Assembly: GCF_014204945.1 (NCBI RefSeq)
Contig: NZ_JACHMN010000001.1
Coordinates: 372,001 to 436,000 of the forward strand
Origin: Allocatelliglobosispora scoriae
GTDB lineage: Bacteria; Actinomycetota; Actinomycetes; Mycobacteriales; Micromonosporaceae
DNA: 64,000 nt
Reading direction: 5' to 3'
Shown: one piece after another, positions 38,132 to 46,307 of the stretch
How the letters are laid out: every line of letters starts with the position of its first letter
How positions within the stretch are numbered: position 1 is the first letter of the stretch
The notes under the pieces: model-generated
What the model saw: the letters and a program-made list of their open reading frames with translations, nothing else
What the model was told of the DNA's origin: nothing
Database searches by the model: none
Translations under genes and position numbers: made by a program

Positions 38132-38212
38132 GGGCTTGATCGCGTTGAAAGCCGGAAACTCGCCCTGTCTCCCGCCTCGGAGGAGCCTGTTTCCGGCTTT
38201 CTGCGCGATCAA
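38132..38212. repeat. Inverted repeat E (intergenic hairpin)
   Basis: Arms of about 30 bp (GCTTGATCGCGTTGAAAGCC and its partner, a few mismatches) surround a 20-nt loop. It lies 15 bp after the channel gene and 21 bp before the stop of the convergent secreted-protein gene. It shares the GATCGCG end pattern with other families but has its own core. Likely bidirectional terminator. Confidence 0.85.
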
Positions 38213-38232
38213 GCGCAAGCCAGGGGGGCGCG

Positions 38233-38586
38233 TTACGGGTTGCCGCTGCGGCAGCCGACGCCGCTGGTGTCGGTGGCCGAGGCGCCGACCGCGTCGGTGA
38301 CGGTCGCCTTGTAGGAGTTGGGGCCGCTCAGGGTGCAGGACCAGCTGGTGAAGGCCTTGTCGTCCTGGCCGGCGAAGTAGTTGCCGTTGTAGTACCAGCG
38401 GGTCTTGAAGGGCGCGACGCCGCCGGCGATGGTGCGCTCGCAGAGCACCGCGTAGTGGCCGAGCGACTCGCAGGAGACGTCGACCGTCAGCGCGGCGGCG
38501 TGGGCGGGGGAGGCGGGGACGAGCCCGGCGGCGGCCAGCAGCGCCGCTGTCGCGACGAGCCCGGCGGTCCGAAGTGATCGTGTCAT
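38233..38586 (-). CDS. Small secreted protein, Ig/PKD-like
   Basis: 117 residues. A signal peptide (TRSLRTAGLVATAALLAAAG, cleavage near PAHAA) precedes about 88 mature residues. These contain four cysteines (VSCESL, VLCERT, SWSCTL, VGCRSG) and the motif GPNSYKATVTDAVGAS, typical of PKD/Ig-like beta domains in extracellular enzymes. No catalytic domain is attached. The function is unknown; binding or a cell-envelope role is a guess. ATG 38586 is preferred over 38589. Confidence 0.7.
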   Translation of the reverse strand: MTRSLRTAGLVATAALLAAAGLVPASPAHAAALTVDVSCESLGHYAVLCERTIAGGVAPFKTRWYYNGNYFAGQDDKAFTSWSCTLSGPNSYKATVTDAVGASATDTSGVGCRSGNP

Positions 38587-38688
38587 CACCGCACCCTATC
38601 GATACATCAATGTCTATGCCAGATGGTTACCGGGCGGTGTCGCACAGAAGTGGGAGCACCTGTCAGGAGCAGGTGCTACGTTGCCACC

Positions 38689-39594
38689 GTGACGCAGGCA
38701 GCGGCGCCGCGACTTCGCACGCTATGGGAGTTCAGCAGGCCACACACGATCATCGGGACAGTCCTCGCCGTCTGCGCGCTCTACGTGCTCGCCGCGCATA
38801 CGGCCCAGCGTACGAGCTGGTCGCTGTGGGTCCTCGTGCTCATCGCCAGCATCGCCGTCAACGTCTACATCGTCGGGCTCAACCAGATCACCGACGTCGA
38901 GATCGACCGGATCAGCAAGCCCTACCTGCCGCTCGCCGCCGGGAGCATGGGCCGCGGCGTCGCCACCGGACTCGTCGCCGCCACCGGACTCGGATCGCTC
39001 GTGCTCGCCGCCCTGCACGGCGGCTGGCTGCTCGCGGCGATAGCGATCGTCTTCGTCATCGGCACCTGCTATTCGCTGCCGCCGATCCGGCTCAAGCGAT
39101 ACCCGCTCTTCGCCGCCGCGTCGATCGTGCTGGCCCGGGCGGTCGTGGCCAACATCGGCGTCTACCTGACCTACTCCACGGCGCTCACCGGCACCCCGCA
39201 ACTGCCCGGCTACGTGCTGCTGCTGGTCGGGTTCATGCTCGGCTTCGCCGTCGTCATCGCCGTCATGAAGGACATCCCCGACGTCGAGGGCGACCGGCGG
39301 CACCGGATCTCCACCGTGGTGCTGCGCATCGGCCCGGCCAGGACCCTGCTGCTGTGCCAGATCGTGCTCACCGCCTGCTACACCGGTGTCATCGCCGCCG
39401 CCCTGATCGGCATCGACGGGGTCAACGCGGCGGTGCTGATCGCCGCGCACGTGCTGGGGCTCGCCGCGGTCTGGCTCGCCGCCGCCCGGGTCGACGCCGA
39501 GGACTCCGCGGCCGTGGTGCGCTACTACATGTTCATCTGGAAGCTGTTCTACCTGGAGTTCCTCATCTTCCCGGTCGCCTGCCTGCTGGCGTGA
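38689..39594 (+). CDS. UbiA prenyltransferase, homogentisate phytyltransferase-like
   Basis: 301 residues from GTG 38689, about nine transmembrane helices. The prenyl-diphosphate/Mg motifs are NQITDVEIDRISKPYLPLAAG and DIPDVEGDRRHRIS. The N-terminal EFSRPHTIIGT and the KPYLPLA element are hallmarks of homogentisate phytyl/geranylgeranyl/solanesyl transferases of tocopherol and plastoquinone synthesis rather than of MenA or UbiA. An actinobacterial enzyme of this type would prenylate an aromatic acceptor at the membrane. No pathway genes are adjacent. Confidence 0.85.
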   Translation: MTQAAAPRLRTLWEFSRPHTIIGTVLAVCALYVLAAHTAQRTSWSLWVLVLIASIAVNVYIVGLNQITDVEIDRISKPYLPLAAGSMGRGVATGLVAATGLGSLVLAALHGGWLLAAIAIVFVIGTCYSLPPIRLKRYPLFAAASIVLARAVVANIGVYLTYSTALTGTPQLPGYVLLLVGFMLGFAVVIAVMKDIPDVEGDRRHRISTVVLRIGPARTLLLCQIVLTACYTGVIAAALIGIDGVNAAVLIAAHVLGLAAVWLAAARVDAEDSAAVVRYYMFIWKLFYLEFLIFPVACLLA

Positions 39595-39684
39595 CGATCT
39601 TGTGCCTTGACGGGTGTCGCGTCCGGGTAGGAGGCTGGCACGGCTCGCCGCCCTTCCTCGGCGCGCACATCCGAGGGAGTGTCG

Positions 39685-40224
39685 ATGATCAGGGGTTTCC
39701 AGGTTGCCGCCGTGAGCGCGCTGCTGGTGGTGTCGGCCGTGACGGCTGCGGGCTGCGGGCAGGACGGAGCTCCGGCACCGGCCGCCGCCGCGCCGAGCCC
39801 GTCGGCCTCCACGGTGCCGCCGGTCCTCGGGCCTGCGGGGCTCGGCACGCTCATGCTCGGCATGACCAAGGACCAGGCCGACGCGACCGGTGTGGCCGGC
39901 AACTTCGGCTCCTTCCCCTACGGGGCGTGCACGTTGAAGAGCTGGATCCGCAAGCCTCAGGGCGGCAGCGTGCTGATCTCGGAGAACCTGGGCGTCGCGG
40001 TCATCGGCGTGCCCGCCGGCATCCGGACCGTCGAGGGGATCGGCCTCGGCTCGACCCGCGCCGACGTGGTCAAGGCCTACCCGGGGCTGCATAAGGACGG
40101 CCAATACGAGGTGACCCCGGTGCCCGGTAACCCGAAAGCCGAATACAAGATCATCATGATGTCCGACGACAAGGTGGTCGAGCTGTCGCTGATGCTCGCC
40201 AACCAGGACTGCTACCCGGCGTAG
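39685..40224 (+). CDS. Uncharacterised lipoprotein
   Basis: 179 residues from ATG 39685, with GAGGGAG ahead. The signal peptide ends in TAAGCGQDG, a lipobox. After an Ala/Pro-rich linker, LGPAGLGTLMLGMTKDQADATG and IRTVEGIGLGSTRADVVKAYPGL form two copies of a repeated beta/alpha motif common in small actinobacterial lipoproteins of unknown function. Two more cysteines (GACTLK, QDCYPA) could form a disulphide. It precedes another lipoprotein gene by 34 bp. Confidence 0.7.
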   Translation: MIRGFQVAAVSALLVVSAVTAAGCGQDGAPAPAAAAPSPSASTVPPVLGPAGLGTLMLGMTKDQADATGVAGNFGSFPYGACTLKSWIRKPQGGSVLISENLGVAVIGVPAGIRTVEGIGLGSTRADVVKAYPGLHKDGQYEVTPVPGNPKAEYKIIMMSDDKVVELSLMLANQDCYPA

Positions 40225-40258
40225 ATCCATCGGGCCCATCGAGGCATATAGTTGGTCG

Positions 40259-41290
40259 ATGGGTACTGTCGCCAGGAGGATCATCGCGTTGGCCGCCGTC
40301 GTCACGCTCGGCGTGGCCGGCTGCTCAGAGCCGTCGGAGGTCGACGCCGGCCCGAGCGGCACGGCGTCGACCGGGACCGCGTCGGCGTCCCGGCAGACCC
40401 CCGCCGAAGCCGAGGCCACCCTCGCCAGCCTCAAGCAGATCGACAAGCTGCCGCTCTACGAGATGACCTACACCGGCGACTACGACGAGCTCTCCGGCAT
40501 CCCTGGGCCCGGCCCGACCGCCACGCCCTTCGGCTGCTCGCTCTTCGTCGCGGCCGGCGACCCGCAGAACCCGCTCTTCGCGCGCAACTTCGACTGGGAC
40601 CCCAACCCGGCGCTGGTCCTGCACACCGACCCGCCGGACGGCTACGCGTCGTTCTCGATCGTCGACATCTCCTACCTCGGCGTCAGCACCCTCACCACCG
40701 AGGCCGACAAGCGCAAGCTGCTCAACGCCCCGCTGCTGCCCTTCGACGGGATGAACGAGCGCGGCCTCGCCGTGGGCCTCGCCGCCGACGACCTCGGCAA
40801 CGCCATGGCCAACCCGCGCAAACGCACCGTCGGCAGCGTCCGGATCCTGCGGCTGCTCCTCGACCACGCCGCCACCGTCGAGGAGGCGCTGACCCTGATG
40901 GGCAGCTACAACCTCGACTTCGACGGCGGACCGGCGCTGCACTACCTGATCGCCGACGCGACCGGCCGCTCCGCCGTCGTGGAGTTCGTCAACGGCGCGA
41001 TGACCGTCGAGCGCGGCACCCCGCCGTGGCAGGTGCTCACCAACATCCAGCTCGCCGGAGCCAACGATGCCACCCGCCAGCGCGACGAGCGCTACCGGGT
41101 GGCATCGGGGAAGCTGACGGCGACCGGCGGCAAGCTCGACGCCACCGCGGCGCTGGGACTGCTGCACGACGTGGTCCAGTCGCACACCCGCTGGTCGGTG
41201 ACGTACGGCTTGAAGACCGGCACCATCACGGTCGTGTCCGGCCAGCGGTGGGAGAAGACCTACGACTTCCGCCTGCCGATGGCCGGGTGA
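40259..41290 (+). CDS. Lipid-anchored Ntn-hydrolase (C45/linear amide C-N hydrolase type)
   Basis: 343 residues. Lipobox LGVAGC with Cys22. The core begins TPFGCSLFVA with Cys93, the expected nucleophile exposed by self-processing. FARNFDWDPNPALVLHTDPP then matches the choloylglycine-hydrolase/C45 family (penicillin V acylase, acid ceramidase-like). These enzymes cut linear amides outside peptide bonds. The protein would act on the outer face of the membrane. The substrate might be an acylated metabolite or quorum signal; nothing here decides. Confidence 0.82.
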   Translation: MGTVARRIIALAAVVTLGVAGCSEPSEVDAGPSGTASTGTASASRQTPAEAEATLASLKQIDKLPLYEMTYTGDYDELSGIPGPGPTATPFGCSLFVAAGDPQNPLFARNFDWDPNPALVLHTDPPDGYASFSIVDISYLGVSTLTTEADKRKLLNAPLLPFDGMNERGLAVGLAADDLGNAMANPRKRTVGSVRILRLLLDHAATVEEALTLMGSYNLDFDGGPALHYLIADATGRSAVVEFVNGAMTVERGTPPWQVLTNIQLAGANDATRQRDERYRVASGKLTATGGKLDATAALGLLHDVVQSHTRWSVTYGLKTGTITVVSGQRWEKTYDFRLPMAG

Positions 41291-41299
41291 CCGGCGGCA

Positions 41300-42244
41300 T
41301 CACCCGCTGATCCAGACGCACGCCTTGCTACGACTCCAGTCGGTGGGGTTGGGCTCGTTGCCGGTGAACACACCGGCCTGCACGCACAGCCTCGTGCCGG
41401 GCTTGAGGACGAGTCCGGAATCGTGCTTCCACACGTACGTATGGACGTAGACGCCGTTCGCGACGACACCACACGGCGTGCGTTTGGCGCTGCCGTACCA
41501 CCTTCCGTCGGGAGAGGTTCCGCTCACCATCAGCGCCATGCTGCAATGGGGTGTCGTGGTCTCTACGGACCCCTCGATCTGCGAGGCCGTGTTGGCGGCT
41601 CGGGTGACGCGGATGCAGAGACTTCCCCACGGGTTGGTCGACGTGCAGTGCGTCGAACCAGGTCCGACCGCGGCATCGTCGACGGGTCCGCTCACGACCG
41701 ATGGTGGCGAGTCGCCACGGGTGACCAGCAGGATGAGAACGAGCCCGACCAGGAGGACGGCGCCGAAGGCCGCGCCGAATCCCGCTCGCGGGGGCGCCGC
41801 CGCCGTCGGTGCAGCGGGCTCGGGCGGCCGGCCGTCCCGTCGGCCCCGAACGGCGTGGGCGGAGGTGTCGTCGGCGTTCGGCTCGGCTGCCACGTTCGCG
41901 TCCTCGCCGATCCGGTGGGACGCAGCCTGCGCGTCCGCGCCTTCGCCGCCTTCGCCCTGGGCGTCGGCGAGCCGATCGCGTGCCGCCATCCACCGCTTCA
42001 ACTCGTCCTCGGCCCCGCAGGCCCGGATGAACGCGGCGAGAAGATCCTCCCGCGGCAACGCCGAACGCCGCAGGACATCGGCGATCGTACTGCGGGGCAG
42101 GAGGTCGCCGCGCTCGGCGGCGCGGCGCTCCAACTCCCGGTAGGTACGTCCGCTCCGGTGCCGGAGCCGGCCCAACAGGTCGACGAATTCTGCCGTGGAA
42201 TCTGCTCGCTCCGGATGGAGCTCCACAGGATCCAAATCCCCCAT
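41300..42244 (-). CDS. Membrane-tethered HTH protein with Cys-rich external domain
   Basis: 314 residues. The N-terminus resembles actinobacterial Xre-like HTH proteins (FVDLLGRLRHRSGRTYRELE, then LPRSTIADVLRRSALP). An acidic linker leads to one transmembrane helix (about 155-175, GAAFGAVLLVGLVLILLVT). The outer 130 residues have six cysteines and resemble a secreted beta domain. The layout suggests a one-component sensor: DNA binding inside, ligand sensing outside. It is divergent from a small secreted Cys protein gene. The ligand and target are unknown. Confidence 0.75.
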   Translation of the reverse strand: MGDLDPVELHPERADSTAEFVDLLGRLRHRSGRTYRELERRAAERGDLLPRSTIADVLRRSALPREDLLAAFIRACGAEDELKRWMAARDRLADAQGEGGEGADAQAASHRIGEDANVAAEPNADDTSAHAVRGRRDGRPPEPAAPTAAAPPRAGFGAAFGAVLLVGLVLILLVTRGDSPPSVVSGPVDDAAVGPGSTHCTSTNPWGSLCIRVTRAANTASQIEGSVETTTPHCSMALMVSGTSPDGRWYGSAKRTPCGVVANGVYVHTYVWKHDSGLVLKPGTRLCVQAGVFTGNEPNPTDWSRSKACVWISG

Positions 42245-42523
42245 AGGCAGAAACGATAGTCAATCGTCGATGAAATTATGTCGGCTGCATGACATGTTTC
42301 GCGATCAGCGCCCCTCGACCCTGTCCGGGTTTGGCGGACGTCCGTGGCATGACCAGTCCGGACATCGCGAGCCCTGTCCCGGACAGCCGATCTCCTTGCC
42401 GGAGGCTCCGCGTCCCCGACAGGCTCGACGGCATCAGCCCTCCCATCGGCCGGGGTCGGCAACGGGTTCCTTTGCGATCCGGCGCTCCGGCCGACTGGGT
42501 CGACCCTTACCGGAGGTTTCACC

Positions 42524-42856
42524 ATGAGTTCTCGTCGAACTCTCGCCCGGCTCGCCACGATCGCGACGGCCGGCGCGGCCATGGCGGTGAGCGGCATCGC
42601 CGCACCGGCCCAGGCCGCCAGCGTCATCACCCCGAACGCCAACTGCCCCGGGTACACCACCTGGAGCGACACGTCCGGGCCCGGTGGCGGCGCGCGGCGC
42701 CACGTTCAGTGCAACAGCGGCTACTACGTGCAGGTCGAGATCTACTGCAACACCGGCAACGCCTCCAGCCCCGGATTCCGCAACGGTTACAACAAGGCCG
42801 AATGCCCTGGTTACGGCGGCCGTGCGACCGGCGGCTGGGGCTACTCCTGGTACTGA
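42524..42856 (+). CDS. Small secreted four-cysteine protein
   Basis: 110 residues. A signal peptide (LARLATIATAGAAMAVSGIA, cleavage near AQA) leaves about 80 mature residues rich in Gly, Asn, Tyr and Trp, with four cysteines (NCPGY, VQCNSG, YCNTG, ECPGY). It is not homologous to anything I can name; the spacing suggests two disulphides. It is divergent from the membrane-tethered HTH gene 280 bp away, which may regulate it. The 280-bp spacer holds repeats of GTCCGG but no clear gene. Confidence 0.65.
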   Translation: MSSRRTLARLATIATAGAAMAVSGIAAPAQAASVITPNANCPGYTTWSDTSGPGGGARRHVQCNSGYYVQVEIYCNTGNASSPGFRNGYNKAECPGYGGRATGGWGYSWY

Positions 42857-42905
42857 TCCCGGTCGTGCGCGAGGCTTCGCCCGCACGCCGAGGTTGAGAG
42901 CAATG

Positions 42906-42950
42906 TGATGCCCGCCCGGCAACGCTCGTCGCGCTGCCGGGCGGGCATCA
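42906..42950. terminator. Bidirectional hairpin terminator
   Basis: TGATGCCCGCCCGGCA and its exact complement form a 16-bp stem with a 13-nt loop between the convergent small secreted protein gene and the next minus-strand gene. Confidence 0.75.
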
Positions 42951-42999
42951 GTCGAAAACGGCAGGGGAAGGTCTGCGCCGCCCCCGGCGGGTCAGCCCG

Positions 43000-43683
43000 T
43001 CAGCCGAGCTCGGCGAGCTTGACCTCGAGCTCCGCGAGCTCGGCACGCAGCCGCTCGGCGTGGGCCTGGGCCTCGGCGCGCTCGCTGGACAGGATCTGCT
43101 CCACGGCCTCCTGCACACCGGGAACGTCGAGCAGGCTCACCATCTGCAGCGCCTCGGCGGGCTTGATGACATAGGGCTTGGCGAGCGCCTTCGTGCCCTG
43201 GATCGCGCCGACCGTCCACTCGCCCTCGGTGTAGGCGATGGTCACGGTCAGCCCGGGGGGAGCCTTCACCTTGGCGGTCTTGCCGGCCGGCTTGCGGGGG
43301 GCCGGGGTGGCCTGCGGTGCGGGCTCCACTGGGGACTCTGGCTGCACGGAACGCTCCTGACGGGCAATGGGCTTATCGAGGATGAATTCAGGTTCGGGTG
43401 CGGTCTCGACCGGTGCCTCGACGGGCTCGGCCTTGCGCACCGCCGCAGGCTTGGGTGCACCCTTGGGCGGCAGCGTGAGGTCGCTGGGCGCGAACGGCAG
43501 CGCGTCGCCGCCGAACTTGACCAGGATCCATTCGTCGTGGACCGCGGGGTCGTCGAGCTGGATGACCTGCCCGATCTGACCCGCGATCTGCCCCGCCGCC
43601 TCGGTGAACATCACCCGTGGCCGTTTCCCGGCCGCGAGGGTCTCCTGAATCTGCTCTATCTGCGGCGCTGATAGACCTGCCAT
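43000..43683 (-). CDS. Conserved actinobacterial protein of unknown function
   Basis: 227 residues, no signal or membrane segment. An N-terminal domain (IQETLAAGKRPRVMFTEAAGQ to LTLPPKGAPK) is followed by a Pro/Ala/Glu-rich linker. A second domain (LTVTIAYTEGEWTVGAIQGTKALAKPYVIKPAEAL) and a C-terminal coiled coil (RAEAQAHAERLRAELAELEVK) complete it. The layout suggests a scaffold or nucleic-acid-associated protein, but this is a guess. ATG 43683 follows GAGGGAGCGACG. Monocistronic. Confidence 0.7.
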   Translation of the reverse strand: MAGLSAPQIEQIQETLAAGKRPRVMFTEAAGQIAGQIGQVIQLDDPAVHDEWILVKFGGDALPFAPSDLTLPPKGAPKPAAVRKAEPVEAPVETAPEPEFILDKPIARQERSVQPESPVEPAPQATPAPRKPAGKTAKVKAPPGLTVTIAYTEGEWTVGAIQGTKALAKPYVIKPAEALQMVSLLDVPGVQEAVEQILSSERAEAQAHAERLRAELAELEVKLAELG

Positions 43684-43815
43684 CGTCGCTCCCTCGCTTC
43701 CCTACGGTGGTTGTGCCCGAACATATGTTTGACACAGCAGTGTCTACCAGAGGGTGCCGACACTTTCAGCACCGACACCCGGCACAGATTACTGAGTGGC
43801 CCGCTTCACCTGTTG

Positions 43816-44012
43816 CTGGGTCGCTGCGCTCCGCGCGCCCCTGTGCACTGCCTTCCCTCGTCGCTGTATTTCTGGGTCGCTGCGCTCCGCGCGCCTCTAT
43901 GCGCTGCCTTCCCTCGTCGCTTCGCTCCTCAGTCCAGGCAGCGCGGCGCGCTCCGCACAGCTCCCGGGCTCCTCAGTCCAGGCAGCGCGGCGCGCTCCGC
44001 ACAGCTTCCGGG
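43816..44012. repeat. Two tandem duplications near the broken membrane operon
   Basis: A 50-bp unit (CTGGGTCGCTGCGCTCCGCG start) occurs at 43816-43865 and 43872-43921. A 45-bp unit (GCTCCTCAGTCCAGGCAGCG start) occurs at 43924-43968 and 43968-44012, nearly identical. Together they follow the C-terminal codons of the frameshifted methyltransferase/DCC gene and supply its present stop. Recombination debris seems likely. Confidence 0.8.
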
Positions 44013-45270
44013 GGTGGTGACCCCCTGCCCCAGGGCGTCGACGAGGAGTTGCGCGACGGCGCCGAGCACCGGAAGGCGCAGCAGCCACGCCGCGATCGCC
44101 CAGGCCAGGCCCGCGTGCTCGAGTCCACGGCCGACGGCGGCGACCCCGTCGGCGGTGTGGCCGTCGTGGCCGACATACCGGGCGCGGTGCAGCACCAGGG
44201 GGGTAGGACTCGGCAGCCGCGATCCGCAGGCCCACCGGGTGTCGGCCCTCGACGAAGACCCGCGTCTGGTCGCAGGGATCACACGCGCGGGCCAGGAACA
44301 GTGTCGCCTCGGCCGTGACGTGCGGTGTCGTGCGCGGCAGCCAGTCGCGGACGTGCTCGCGATAGGCGAGCCACGGCGCGCCGAGCCGGACGGTGAGGTC
44401 GTCGCGCTCGTGGACGGCGGCGATCGCGACGGAGAACGCGACGGTCATGGCGGCGGCGCCCACCGTGGACAGGCTGTGGGTCAGGGCGGCGATGAGCAGT
44501 GTGGACGCCGAGCAGGACAGCTGCATCGGGTTCGCGACGTAGGCGTAGGGGCCGGTCGTGACGAGCCGCTGCGGCGGGTCCCACGGGAACGGGGTGCCGC
44601 CGCCACGGGTGGCGAATTCGCGTACCGCCGACAGGCCCGGCAGGGCGAGCAGGAGCGCGACCTGCGCGATCACCGCGAGCCACGGCGCGGGCAGGGCGAG
44701 CAGATGGTCCCAGGAGCCGTCGCCGAGGGTGATCGCGACGGTCGGCAGCAGCCACATCGACAGCCCACCGAAGACGGCGACCTGCAGCGTGGCGCGGGCG
44801 GCGAGCCGGCGGCGGGTCACGGTCCAGCGGCCGAGCAGCAGCACCGGCAGCGCCACGAGGGCCAGCCCGGCCGCCTCGCCGAGCAGCCACCGGTCGCCGA
44901 GCACGACGAGCGGCGACAGGCGCGGCATCGCCAGCACGTCGACCCAGGCCAGCACCGCGAGCAGGACCGGCACCGGCACCCGCCGGACGAAGACGGGCAC
45001 CGCGCCCCACAGCACCGACCAGCCCAGCCACAGGTCGACGGGCAGGCCCCAGATCGAGCCCTCGACCGCCGCGTAACGCCACCAGCCGAAGACCAGGGCG
45101 AGATGATGCAGCGCGGCCAGGCCGATGGCCGCGGCAGCGCCCGCGAGCAGCGCCGCGCCCCACTCCCGCCGACGATCCTGGGGGGTACGCCCACCGAGCA
45201 GCCCCGCGACCGCGAGCAGGGCCAGCGGGGCGAGGAGCACGGCGTAGCGCAGCCAGCCGACGGCGGTCAC
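43929..45270 (-). pseudogene. Methyltransferase-like membrane protein fused to a DCC (DUF393) domain, frameshifted
   Basis: From GTG 45270 the frame encodes about ten hydrophobic segments ending in a phospholipid/isoprenylcysteine methyltransferase-like region (TTGPYAYVANPMQL, HERDDLTVRLGAPWLAYREH). Then LARACDPCDQTR opens a thioredoxin-like DCC domain with CDPC. At the homopolymer 44198-44203 (six G on the plus strand) the frame is lost. The rest of the DCC domain (HDGHTADGVAAVGRGLEHAG, AWLLRLPVLGAVAQLL) continues in another frame; one base fewer restores it. It may be a real mutation, slippage-dependent expression or a base-calling error. GTGA overlap with the upstream gene. Confidence 0.75.
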
Positions 45271-46193
45271 GACACGTCCAGGGTGTCGAGCAGGTGCTCG
45301 GCGGCGGCGGTGACGAAGGCGTTCTCGACGGGGCCGAAATACCAGACCGGGTCGAGACCGCGGCGGAACGTCATCGACATGGTGACCTCGGTGCCGCCGC
45401 CGGTGCCGGGGTGCCAGGTGAGGTCGGCGTGCTGGAGTGCGAGCCAGCGGGCGGTGATGGTGGTGTCGCCGACGACGCGGAAGGCGACCCGGCCGGGGGC
45501 GGACTCGGCGACCTCGGCGGTGATCTGGCCGCCGTCGCCGTGCGCGTCGCCGTGGTAGCAGAAGGTCCACCGGGCGCCGGGGGTGAGCGAGATCCCCGAG
45601 ACGGTGGCGGGCAGCGGGATGCCCAGGCGCAGCAGCAGCGGGCGCGGCTCGCGGGGGACCGGTCCCTTCGCGATGCGGGCGGCGACGGTGTCGGGTGCGG
45701 CGGCGACGGCGCGGGTGACGGTGACGGTCTGCACGGGTTCGATCCGCATCTCGGGGGTGGTGCCCTCGATGCTGCTGAGCAGGATCAGCGGGATGAGCGC
45801 GTAGGTGCCGGTGCGCTTCTGCGCGGCCTGGACGATGGCGGTGATGCCGTGGCCGACGCCCTAGACGAGGGGAGCGGCGAAGACGACGCAGATCGCGCCC
45901 TCGTGCAGCCACACCGCGGAGAGCATGAGGCAGATCGTGATCGCCTTGAAGACGGTGCCGTGCAGGCTGCGGGCGGGCTTGGCGGCGGCGACGGCGAGCG
46001 CGATGACGGTGGGCAGCCCGACGAAGAGCAGCGCCGAGTCCCGGGCGCCGGTCTCGACGGCGGCGATGAAGGCGAGCACGGCGACGGCGACGATGCCTCC
46101 GCAGAGGATCATCCGGGCGCGGCTGCTGGAAAGCGGTTGAGGCGACTCGGGCGGCGGTGGCGGCGTGAAGTCGGGCGTCAGTGGCGTGGTCAT
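45267..46193 (-). pseudogene. Membrane/SRPBCC protein interrupted by an in-frame TAG
   Basis: From ATG 46193 the frame encodes a Pro-rich start and three hydrophobic segments up to VVFAAPLV, then TAG (45861-45863). The same frame continues without pause through GVGHGITAIVQAAQKRTGTY, a further hydrophobic segment and an SRPBCC-like domain (WTFCYHGDAHGDG, MSMTFRRGLDPVWYFGP) to 45267. Read as one gene it has 308 residues plus the stop. An internal ATG at 45749 could still make the SRPBCC part. The TAG is one base from a tyrosine codon. It is coupled to the frameshifted gene downstream. Confidence 0.75.
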
Positions 46194-46208
46194 GCTGGTC
46201 TCCCCTTG

Positions 46209-46261
46209 TTTGAGCGGTCGCTTAAAGCGAGAGCTTAAAGGGCATTTGAGCGAGCGCTCAA
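46209..46261. promoter_or_regulatory. Three consecutive operator-like palindromes
   Basis: TTTGAGCGGTCGCTTAAA (46209-46226), TTAAAGCGAGAGCTTAAA (46222-46239) and TTGAGCGAGCGCTCAA (46246-46261; perfect arms, 2-bp spacer) follow each other in the divergent promoter of the membrane operon and the DUF3500 gene. The GAGCGnnCGCTC form is typical of TetR-family operators. No regulator is encoded nearby. For the rightward gene TTACAC-N16-TATAAA (46274-46301) is a likely promoter just beside them. Confidence 0.65.
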
Positions 46262-46307
46262 GTGTGTCCTGTATTACACCTGTGCGCGGGAGGTCTATAA
46301 AGTTCAG

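Noticed and set aside
43897-45912. A single long minus-strand frame through the broken operon
   Set aside because: Its N-terminal third is Arg/His-rich shadow sequence; the real genes start at 46193 and 45270 in frames with coherent membrane and SRPBCC sequence.
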